DNA of 64,000 bases, taken from positions 372,001 to 436,000 of the forward strand of contig CAWDHI010000001.1 of assembly GCA_963802095.1 (NCBI GenBank), written 5' to 3'. Below, piece after piece: positions 51,811 to 58,339 of this stretch (positions are counted from its first letter, which is position 1; every line of letters starts with the position of its first letter). The position numbers were made by a program, and so were the translations under genes. The stretch comes from CAVVEQ01 sp963802095. Lineage in GTDB: Bacteria; Chloroflexota; Anaerolineae; Anaerolineales; Anaerolineaceae. The notes below the pieces were generated by a model. The model saw nothing but the letters and a program-made list of their open reading frames with translations, made no database searches and was not told the DNA's origin.

Positions 51811-52974
51811 TCATCCCGTTACCTTTTCTGTTTCTTGGGGTAGCTGGACCAGGATCGGGGTGACCAGTTTATCCATGATTTCGGCTGCCTCCCCCTGGCT
51901 TTCGTGGTAAAGATGTCCGTAGATGTCCAGGGTGACACTTGGTTTGGAATGTCCCAACATCTTGGAGACAACAATCACCGGCACATTATTGTTTAGAAGT
52001 AAAGATGCCGCTGTGTGTCTGAGATCATGGAAGCGAATTTTCGATAATCCTGCCCTGGCAAGTGTCTGATTGAAGTCTTTCCGCAAGTTGCTCGGATCAC
52101 CTGGAGCGCCCACTCCATTCGGGAAGATCAAATCGTTTTCCTGCCAGTGCTGTCCGACTTTTTCTTTTAGGAGTTCCTGATGTAGTCGGTGCTCACGTAG
52201 GACCTGAAGTGTTCCTTCACCGAGTTTTATAGTCCGTTTGCCAGCATGGGTCTTGGGTTCTTCGAAACTCCAACCTTGCCCGGAGATTCTTTGCACCTGA
52301 CGCTGAATATGCAGAGTTCCCGTCAACCATTGTAAATCTGACCACTTCAAGCCGAAAAGCTCTCCCTGACGCATGCCTGTGGTTATTGCCATATGGTATA
52401 AAGCACGGTAAGGACTGGATTGGGATGCCACTAGGAATTGACCAACCTGACCTTGATCGAGAACCTGCATTTCTGAGTTAATATAATGGGGGAGCGCTGC
52501 ACCATGCGCGGGATTGTGGGTTACATAACCATACCGAATGGCTTTCTCGAGAGATTTGTGAAGGATGTTGTGACATATGTGGATCGTGCGCGTCCCAACC
52601 CCGGATTGGATCAGATTAGAATAGAATTTCTCAATCCTGGCCAGGTTCAAGTCTTTCAAAGCAATGTCCCCGAGGTTGGGGAGGATATGTGTCTTGATCA
52701 CCTGACCATAATGTTGCAAAGGTTTCGCCCGGAGGTCCAGCTTCCTGGTTTCAAGCCATTTTGGCAGGTATTCTGCCAGGGCAATTTTGCTCCCCTGGAA
52801 ATCAAAACCCTTGTCAAGTTTCTGCTGCTGGTCACGGATCCACTTCTCGGCTTCAGCTTTTGTGGGGAATGTTTCACCAGTCCGCTCGCCATTTGGTGCA
52901 GAAATTTGTGCGCGGTATCTACCATTTCGCTTCGCGATCGTTCCTGTATTTTTGCTGCGTATTCTAGTTGCCAT
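51811..52974 (-). CDS. int: Tyrosine recombinase / phage-type integrase
   Basis: A 387-residue integrase. The N-terminal arm-binding part (GTIAKRNGRYRAQI) and SAM-like core domain (LAEYLPKWLETRK) are followed by the catalytic domain with R202 (TGMRQGE), H316 and R319 (HDLRH), H342 (GHSKPS) and nucleophile Y352 (LDIYGHLY). The start at 52974 has AAGGAGGAAGG upstream. Its 3' end faces the tRNA-His gene 115 bases away, the usual layout for tRNA-targeting integrases. Confidence 0.95.
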   Translation of the reverse strand: MATRIRSKNTGTIAKRNGRYRAQISAPNGERTGETFPTKAEAEKWIRDQQQKLDKGFDFQGSKIALAEYLPKWLETRKLDLRAKPLQHYGQVIKTHILPNLGDIALKDLNLARIEKFYSNLIQSGVGTRTIHICHNILHKSLEKAIRYGYVTHNPAHGAALPHYINSEMQVLDQGQVGQFLVASQSSPYRALYHMAITTGMRQGELFGLKWSDLQWLTGTLHIQRQVQRISGQGWSFEEPKTHAGKRTIKLGEGTLQVLREHRLHQELLKEKVGQHWQENDLIFPNGVGAPGDPSNLRKDFNQTLARAGLSKIRFHDLRHTAASLLLNNNVPVIVVSKMLGHSKPSVTLDIYGHLYHESQGEAAEIMDKLVTPILVQLPQETEKVTG

Positions 52975-53137
52975 TTCCTTCCTCCTTGTTTGAAATAATT
53001 GGAAGGAAAGGCAATCCTGCATGCTCTGTCTGTTTAGTTGTTAAGGTGCAGTCGAACAGAACCATTGTACTACTCCATTGTTTGATAAAACATGTTCTTA
53101 CCGTATATAAAGTCGTTTTTGTGGTTATGCTTTTCAT
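52964..53137 (-). CDS. Possible small protein coupled to the integrase
   Basis: A 57-residue frame starts at 53137 with GGGAGAA seven bases upstream and stops 11 bases inside the integrase gene; its last codons form the integrase ribosome site. It has two Cys and no recognised domain. It could be a leader or control peptide for integrase translation. Support is limited to the ribosome site and overlap. Confidence 0.35.
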   Translation of the reverse strand: MKSITTKTTLYTVRTCFIKQWSSTMVLFDCTLTTKQTEHAGLPFLPIISNKEEGNGN

Positions 53138-53243
53138 TTTTCGTTCTCCCAAAAAGATATTTCGTTTACACAATATATTTATATTTAGATGGCTCAGCTT
53201 CCATTTTTTTACTATTCTTTCCTATATATCATTAGGATTAAGC

Positions 53244-54161
53244 TTAATTTATTCCATCTAAGGATTCTATTTTCAGAGGGGGTAACGGCCCTTTTCGATA
53301 AGTTAACCCCATTAATATTCCCGCATTGATAATTTGCCTTTCATAAAGATCTACTGTTGGTTCACTTTTGTTTATTTTGTCCATCATTTTATCCTTAGGA
53401 GTTGATTGTCTTTCTATCAGATAGTTCACAAGTCGTTCTCTTTCTCTTGTTCCATATAATTCACCCAAAATTGCATTTGCAGTTTCAAGGTTGACGATCT
53501 TATTTGTGGTCAGATTTAATATCTCGAGCTCATGATTGAGAATTTCCATTGTCCGTTCCCGGGTTATTAAATCTATGGTTAATTTTTGTCCCTGATATTT
53601 ATTTTCAATATCTCGCCTATGAAGAAATGAGATTTCTTCCCGTAAAAACCCATCTCCCTTGTCATAAAATTTTAGAGAACCCTGTTTTGTGTAGAACTGT
53701 ACCCCGTTCCCAAAATATGGCTTTGTTTTTCGGCGAGAATAATGTGAGACTGATAACGATCTGAGATAATCATATACATCCACTCCTACATCGAAGTTGT
53801 AACAGGGATCGAGTCTATAAAGTACCCCTTCGTAGAAGTTTATTGCTGGGAACTTCGCTATTAGATTCATTTCCTTGTTTGCGATTTCGACTGCTTCATT
53901 CAAATCACCTAACATTTGAGTATTATTTCCGTACACTAATTTTGGTAATGAGAACTCAAATAGCAATAACGGCTCATTAGCTTTTGCAGTAATACTCTGC
54001 GGATAATAGGTTACGGATAGTTTCGATTTTCCAGCGACATAGAAGGATATAGACCATTTTTCCCATGATCGATCACCTACACTAACCAAGTTATATCTCC
54101 AGCCTTGGTCACCGGTTGGGCTTATCATTATTGGAAAACCAAAAGACACTGTATCGATCAT
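53244..54161 (-). CDS. Phage/plasmid replication initiation protein, gene II/CRI-like
   Basis: A 305-residue protein that begins MIDTVSFGFPI, typical of gene II/Phage_CRI rolling-circle initiators, and has the region SLKFYDKGDGFLREEISF with the conserved Tyr-Asp-Lys and Glu residues of that family. The start at 54161 was chosen on this basis; the frame is open to 54320 but overlaps the excisionase-like gene, and no strong ribosome site is visible for either. It is A/T-richer than the flanking chromosome. The family call is by motif only. Confidence 0.55.
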   Translation of the reverse strand: MIDTVSFGFPIMISPTGDQGWRYNLVSVGDRSWEKWSISFYVAGKSKLSVTYYPQSITAKANEPLLLFEFSLPKLVYGNNTQMLGDLNEAVEIANKEMNLIAKFPAINFYEGVLYRLDPCYNFDVGVDVYDYLRSLSVSHYSRRKTKPYFGNGVQFYTKQGSLKFYDKGDGFLREEISFLHRRDIENKYQGQKLTIDLITRERTMEILNHELEILNLTTNKIVNLETANAILGELYGTRERERLVNYLIERQSTPKDKMMDKINKSEPTVDLYERQIINAGILMGLTYRKGPLPPLKIESLDGIN

Positions 54162-54204
54162 TTGAGAATTTTCCGAGATACATTCGAGGATCTTTACTGA
54201 ATTC

Positions 54205-54417
54205 TCAAATGCTTTCTTGTCGTCCTCTCGAATTTTCAATCTCCAGCGATGGAGAGTGCTCTTTGATAAACTCTTCGAGTTTTTCGGGTAGAACGCGCAC
54301 CGATTTACCAATTCTGACAACTGGAATCTCTCCTGTTTTCATCAATCGGTATGCGAATGCTTTACTGATTGATAATCTTTCTGCCACTTCCTTGCTTTTT
54401 AATAATCTGTCGTCCAT
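54205..54417 (-). CDS. xis: Excisionase/AlpA-like helix-turn-helix protein
   Basis: A 70-residue winged HTH of the excisionase/AlpA class: LLKSKEVAERLSISKAFAYR and IPVVRIGKSVRVLPEKLEEF. The start at 54417 has AAGGAG upstream; a longer frame to 54495 runs through the hairpin leader. It could bend DNA for excision with the integrase or control the replication gene 43 bases downstream. Confidence 0.85.
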   Translation of the reverse strand: MDDRLLKSKEVAERLSISKAFAYRLMKTGEIPVVRIGKSVRVLPEKLEEFIKEHSPSLEIENSRGRQESI

Positions 54418-54444
54418 TGCTAGCTCCTTGTGACTTAAAAATAG

Positions 54445-54518
54445 AAAACGGCCCTGGATCAGTTTGGGAATATCACGGAGTTCGCGTTCCCACATCTACT
54501 GATGCTCAGGGCCGTTTT
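54445..54518. promoter_or_regulatory. Long hairpin leader upstream of the excisionase gene
   Basis: AAAACGGCCCTG (54445-54456) pairs perfectly with CAGGGCCGTTTT (54507-54518); inside, GGGAA (54466-54470) pairs with TTCCC (54487-54491). Both sides end in T/A runs. It may be a bidirectional terminator or attenuator, or part of the replication origin for the nearby Rep. Confidence 0.6.
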
Positions 54519-54597
54519 TTAATTCGGCTCAGTCAAGATTACTCTTGATGATTAAATTTTTGCAATAGATCTATCTATGTTGTCTATCGCGTGTTTT

Positions 54598-54625
54598 ATT
54601 ATAGCACAATTGTGCTAATAATCAA
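54598..54625 (-). promoter_or_regulatory. Promoter with palindromic operator for xis-rep
   Basis: On the minus strand TTGATT (54625-54620) and TATAAT (54603-54598) are 16 bases apart. The spacer holds TAGCACAATTGTGCTA (54602-54617), a perfect 16-base palindrome suited to a dimeric repressor. Confidence 0.65.
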
Positions 54626-54670
54626 GGCGAATGCCCGGGTGTTTTCTCATTTTCGCGATCCATTGATTTT

Positions 54671-55516
54671 TTAGATCTCATTAATTTGTGAAGATATTCT
54701 AGGATTATCCAGTTGAGAAATTAACTCGCTGGCAGCCTTCCTTATCCTTTCCAGGTGATCCAGGATCATCTCCGAGGTAGCTCCATGCAGGGCTACATAA
54801 TTCGGGCTGCTCAAGCCGTCCAGGCCGAAATGCTTGCCAACTACATAAGCAACGGACTCCGCTTCCAGTTCCCGGATGGTCTTGTCAAGTGGACGGTTCT
54901 CATCCTGGTGCAGCAGCTCGTGCGCGATCTCGTGGATCAGGGTCTTGGTCCCGGCAGATGGATCCAGCTCTATCTCCCCTCCCTTGCTCAAGCCCTGGGT
55001 ATTCCCGTCCAGCTTCTTTACTGTCACCGAGATGCCTTTCAGCCTGGCGAATTCGATCAATCTCTGGGAGAGGATGGCATTCTGCTCCGGGCTTTTCCAG
55101 TTGGGAGGTTCAGGCAAGGGTTCGCCTTCGGTCTGGGAGATATCAAAGACATACACGACCCGGAAACCTTTTAGCTCCTGCCTGGAAGTGGGATCATGCG
55201 GGTTTTCCTGGATGAAGATGGGTGCCAATATGGGGATGCCTTGCTCGCCTTTCCTTACATAGCGGTTGAAGGTTCTCCACTTCTGATAGCCAGCCACATT
55301 GGTGGCTTCCGGGCAGGCCATCAGGATGCACCAGACGTTACAGGGACTGTACTGATGGAACTTGGCGCAGGTCTCCAGGTATTCGCACATTTCTTCTGTC
55401 ATCCTGGCTTCATCGGTGGCCTGAGCCAGTTCCTTGATGCGCTCGGTAATACTGGCGGATAGATCGCTACTCGTGAAACGGGGTTGATAGGTTGTATCAA
55501 TAACTTGGGTGATCAT
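54671..55516 (-). CDS. ArdC-like antirestriction protein with zinc metallopeptidase domain
   Basis: A 281-residue protein. The N-terminal half (residues 20-130; CEYLETCAKFHQYSPCNVW, GYQKWRTFNRYVRKGEQGI) matches the ssDNA-binding domain of ArdC, and the C-terminal half carries the zincin motif HEIAHE (H195, H199) with a downstream Glu near 218-220. ArdC proteins protect incoming DNA from host restriction. AAGGAG precedes the ATG, directly after an intrinsic hairpin. Confidence 0.87.
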   Translation of the reverse strand: MITQVIDTTYQPRFTSSDLSASITERIKELAQATDEARMTEEMCEYLETCAKFHQYSPCNVWCILMACPEATNVAGYQKWRTFNRYVRKGEQGIPILAPIFIQENPHDPTSRQELKGFRVVYVFDISQTEGEPLPEPPNWKSPEQNAILSQRLIEFARLKGISVTVKKLDGNTQGLSKGGEIELDPSAGTKTLIHEIAHELLHQDENRPLDKTIRELEAESVAYVVGKHFGLDGLSSPNYVALHGATSEMILDHLERIRKAASELISQLDNPRISSQINEI

Positions 55517-55545
55517 TTGTTTTCTCCTTGGGGTAACAAAAAAAG

Positions 55546-55577
55546 AGCCTCTCTCCAGTGGTGGAGAAAGGCTCTAT
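55546..55577 (-). terminator. Hairpin with T run before the ArdC-like gene
   Basis: On the minus strand AGAGCC...GGCTCT encloses TCTCCA/TGGAGA and is followed by TTTTTT. It ends the RadC-like transcript and lies 30 bases before the ArdC-like start. Confidence 0.75.
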
Positions 55578-55592
55578 AGATGGATGGACATC

Positions 55593-56150
55593 TCAATTGA
55601 ATCCCAGATCGCGTTCCTTGAGCGAGGTGAACTGCCCGTGGGAAACGATCAGGTGGTCCAGGAGTTCAATATCAAATAGCTTTCCTCCCTGGAATACGGA
55701 CCTGGTTACAGCGATATCTTCTACGCTGGGGGAGGTATCTCCACTGGGGTGGTTATGTGCCAATATGATCCCGGGAGCGTTCTCCAGGACTGCCTGGCGG
55801 TAGATCTCTGATACCCGTACGATTGATGAGTTCACCGAGCCCTGGGTTACTTTGATCAGGCTCATGACCCGATTGCGGGTATCCAGGTCCATGACCCAGA
55901 TCTCCTCGTGATCCAGCATCCCTATGAAGTAATCCATGATCTGGAAGGCATCTTCCGGGGAGCTGATCTGCGGCCGTTCTGCGGGGTGAGCATATAACTG
56001 CGCATTCAACTCATCGTGCAGCTGGCGGATCCTGGCAAAGGTGGATTCCACCAGCTTCTTGCGTTTGTGAGTATCTCTTTGCCAGGTGGTGGAAGCGAAG
56101 TTGATGAGCGGTAATTGCTCCAACGTCGGAGTGTTCGGATAGGGACTCAT
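55593..56150 (-). CDS. RadC-like JAB-domain protein
   Basis: A 185-residue RadC-family protein with the JAMM metal motif AHNHPSGDTSPSVED (H132, H134, D145) and a Glu near residue 83. RadC-like proteins are frequent on mobile elements, though their activity is not settled. The start overlaps the SWIM protein stop by four bases, so the two are coupled. Confidence 0.88.
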   Translation of the reverse strand: MSPYPNTPTLEQLPLINFASTTWQRDTHKRKKLVESTFARIRQLHDELNAQLYAHPAERPQISSPEDAFQIMDYFIGMLDHEEIWVMDLDTRNRVMSLIKVTQGSVNSSIVRVSEIYRQAVLENAPGIILAHNHPSGDTSPSVEDIAVTRSVFQGGKLFDIELLDHLIVSHGQFTSLKERDLGFN

Positions 56151-57025
56151 TTCAACCCCCTAAAGCGAATGGTATAGCGGGGTTTTCCAGCGATATTCAA
56201 GAGCTGGGGATGGATCAGCAGGGATTTGCCCTTCAGTTCGGTTACAGTCACTTTTCCAAACACGGAGAGCAGATCATGTTCCCCCTTGGCTCCGAAGAGG
56301 ATCCCATTGGGTAATCCCTGGGGTAATCCCCCTACCCACAAGCACCACTTTTCTTCAATTGGTAAGGTGGGATGGGGCATGACCTTCTCTCTGGTGATCT
56401 CCTGGATAGTGACTTTGAGTGGCTGCTGGGGTAGATCCTCTCCATGCAGGTAGCGTCGGTAGAGCATCCCCAGGGTTTGACTGGGTGGACATTCGTCTTT
56501 GGCTATTTTTGGTTCAGGGGCGAACCCCAGTTTCTTGAGCAGTTCCTCCGGTGTCGGAGGTTTGGGAGCAAGGGGTGCAGTTGGTGGAACAGGTTTATTG
56601 ATTACGGGTGCAGGCTTTGGTTTCAAGTAATTGAATTGATTCGCTTGCTCAACATAATAGGCTGCGATCCGGTGCTTGCAGGTATTCCCTTTCTGGCTAT
56701 CCAGACATTCGCAGGAACGGGCATCCAGATCCACCCGGTAAAGGGAAGATCCATCTGAGGAACGAACCCGGTAACAGCGGGGTTTATCCGGCTCCGGGCA
56801 ATGGACAACGGACCAGCTCTTGGCCAGCTCCAGTCCGCGGTCCAGGCGCCCATTGAGGGCATTGACAACCTCTGGTCTGAGCGAAGCGATGAATCGTTCT
56901 GCCACCAGGTCGAGGACATCCGATTGGTGAACGATCTCCTCGGTTATCTCCACTTCTTTCACCTGGTGAGTCTGCGGGGAAAGAAGGGAGTACATGAACT
57001 TGGCAACTTGCGTTTTGGGGGACAT
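56147..57025 (-). CDS. SWIM zinc-finger protein of unknown function
   Basis: A 292-residue protein with a SWIM-type finger, CECLDSQKGNTCKH, at about residues 104-117, preceded by a strand YRVDLDARS. A Pro/Lys-rich linker (about 132-172) leads to a C-terminal region without known domains. SWIM fingers bind DNA or protein. The start at 57025 has AAGGATG upstream; earlier in-frame starts at 57034 and 57115 lack spacing. It is coupled to the RadC-like gene. Confidence 0.75.
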   Translation of the reverse strand: MSPKTQVAKFMYSLLSPQTHQVKEVEITEEIVHQSDVLDLVAERFIASLRPEVVNALNGRLDRGLELAKSWSVVHCPEPDKPRCYRVRSSDGSSLYRVDLDARSCECLDSQKGNTCKHRIAAYYVEQANQFNYLKPKPAPVINKPVPPTAPLAPKPPTPEELLKKLGFAPEPKIAKDECPPSQTLGMLYRRYLHGEDLPQQPLKVTIQEITREKVMPHPTLPIEEKWCLWVGGLPQGLPNGILFGAKGEHDLLSVFGKVTVTELKGKSLLIHPQLLNIAGKPRYTIRFRGLK

Positions 57026-57065
57026 GATAGTCATCCTTTCATATTTGGGGAATGGAATCAAAAAA

Positions 57066-57088
57066 TCCCACCGAGGAAACAGGTGGGA
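57066..57088 (-). terminator. Hairpin with T run before the SWIM gene
   Basis: TCCCACC (57066-57072) pairs with GGTGGGA (57082-57088); read leftward it is followed by TTTTTTG. It lies 41 bases ahead of the SWIM start. Confidence 0.65.
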
Positions 57089-57235
57089 GACGCTGGGCAG
57101 GAATGCCCTAATCAACTATTCGTACGTCACGATCGGGAGAGGGAATTTCTTATTGGCTGCTCCTTTCTTTGTTGTTTTGTGGTTTGGTTGATTCTTCTGA
57201 GCGATAGGCAGGTTGGCTAGAAGGGGATTTCTTCA

Positions 57236-57439
57236 TCATCTTCTAGGGGGTGTTTCTTTCTTTTGAGGCAGCCTATCCAGGTTGGCACCGCAATCGTCAC
57301 AGGTTTCATGGATGTCATCCCAGACTTCGCCATTGCCATAATGGAACTGTCCTGAGAAGTACGTATCCAGGTGGGGACAATTTGCTTGAAATCGTTCAAT
57401 GCAATGCAGACAGGGGAGTGGAATAGAGTCATTGGTCAT
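57236..57439 (-). CDS. Small Cys-rich zinc-ribbon-like protein
   Basis: A 67-residue protein with paired cysteines CLHC near the start, a further Cys, and CDDC near residue 50, separated by a Tyr/His/Asp-rich loop, so one zinc ribbon can be drawn. The start at 57439 has GGAGG upstream. A competing frame at 57217-57432 lacks a ribosome site. It resembles small element-borne zinc proteins; function unknown. Confidence 0.6.
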   Translation of the reverse strand: MTNDSIPLPCLHCIERFQANCPHLDTYFSGQFHYGNGEVWDDIHETCDDCGANLDRLPQKKETPPRR

Positions 57440-57462
57440 GGTTTCCTCCAGAATCAAAAAAA

Positions 57463-57490
57463 GGGCAGCCTGGGGGTAACCAGACTGCCC
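57463..57490 (-). terminator. Hairpin with T run before the zinc-ribbon gene
   Basis: GGGCAG-C-CTGG (57463-57473) pairs with CCAG-A-CTGCCC (57480-57490). Read leftward it is followed by TTTTTTTGATTC and the ribosome site of the next gene. Confidence 0.75.
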
Positions 57491-57511
57491 AAATGGGAAT
57501 GGGTTTATCCA

Positions 57512-57904
57512 TTACTTGCTCTTGCCGGTGCACCAGCTGTCATTGGCGTTATGGCTGAACCAGATGCGGCCGTCCTTCTCCCAGCGCTTCATCTCGCATT
57601 GGTGGATCGGGCACCAGTTGGGGGAGGATTGATTGTCATGATTGTTATTGTTGTTATTCACTTTGCCATTCTGGTTATTGGGGATATTCTGCTTGTTATG
57701 GAAGCCGTTATTCTCGCAGGGCAGGAACTGGTTATCCTTGAGCCAGTTCAAGGCTGCATTGGCTTTTTCGAGCAGGTCCTTGCCGGTGTCCCCCCGCAGG
57801 GTGAGCTGGCAGATGAAGCCGTCCGGGGTGACATACCTGGTATTCCAGGATGCCGGGGCTTCGGACATCAGGGGATTGCTTTTGAGGGCAGTGTTTTCGG
57901 ACAT
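57512..57904 (-). CDS. Unknown element protein with C-terminal Cys/His site
   Basis: I do not recognise this 130-residue protein. It has an N-terminal beta-rich part (TRYVTPDGFICQLTLRGDTG), a short helix, an Asn-rich linker (residues about 72-93, mostly N, H, Q) and a C-terminal CPIHQCEMKRW...WFSHNANDSWC that could bind zinc. GGAG precedes the ATG. The Asn-rich linker and short length are typical of mobile-element proteins. Confidence 0.65.
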   Translation of the reverse strand: MSENTALKSNPLMSEAPASWNTRYVTPDGFICQLTLRGDTGKDLLEKANAALNWLKDNQFLPCENNGFHNKQNIPNNQNGKVNNNNNNHDNQSSPNWCPIHQCEMKRWEKDGRIWFSHNANDSWCTGKSK

Positions 57905-58023
57905 TTTTGGTCTCCTTTAGGAATTGGGATTGTTGTCGATTTGTTTCGGGTATTCAATCTCCAGCGCTGGAGAAAAGCAGAGAGTTATTCGATCATGGTC
58001 ACCTCCTGGGGTTAAAACAAAAA

Positions 58024-58047
58024 AGCCCGACCATTTCTGGCCGGGCT
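58024..58047 (-). terminator. Orphan hairpin with T run
   Basis: AGCCCG-A-CC (58024-58032) pairs with GG-C-CGGGCT (58039-58047); read leftward it is followed by TTTTTTGTTTT. No gene ends at it, so it may be a leader attenuator for the leftward genes. Confidence 0.6.
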
Positions 58048-58244
58048 CTGGATACGATGGGGCAATGACTATACCCCTACCTGGGATTCCCATTCTCACC
58101 TAGGGAGAGGTGGGGGTACCCAGGGACGACTATTCGGTTGTACTTACTATACCCCCCGTGTTCACTTTTCGACTTTCCTGCCCCCTATCTTAGGGAGGTC
58201 TAAAATGGGATGGGGAAATGGAAAAATGAAATCTTTTTTGTTTT

Positions 58245-58273
58245 TTGTCCTAGGTTTCAATTAAAGCTATAAT
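58245..58273 (+). promoter_or_regulatory. Promoter for the restriction locus
   Basis: TTGTCC (58245-58250) and a perfect TATAAT (58268-58273) are 17 bases apart, 66 bases ahead of the res start. Confidence 0.6.
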
Positions 58274-58339
58274 TTATTCATGTTTATGGGGGTTTTTAAT
58301 AAATCATGCGGGAAAATGTAGTTTCAAAGGTCAGGAATA

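Larger units (their letters stand above)
57905..58339. other. 435-base region without a convincing gene
   Basis: It holds the ribosome site of the leftward 130-residue gene, a hairpin at 58024-58047, a leftward ATG after AGGAGG with only three codons (around 57993-58001), and the rightward promoter for the restriction gene. A 60-codon leftward frame through the hairpin has no ribosome site. Confidence 0.6.

Noticed and set aside
57371..58015. 214-codon rightward open frame
   Set aside because: It lies antisense to the two small leftward genes and hairpins, is made of hydrophobic shadow codons and has no ribosome site.
57917..58099. 60-codon leftward frame through the 58024-58047 hairpin
   Set aside because: No ribosome site and it reads through a stable hairpin and T run.
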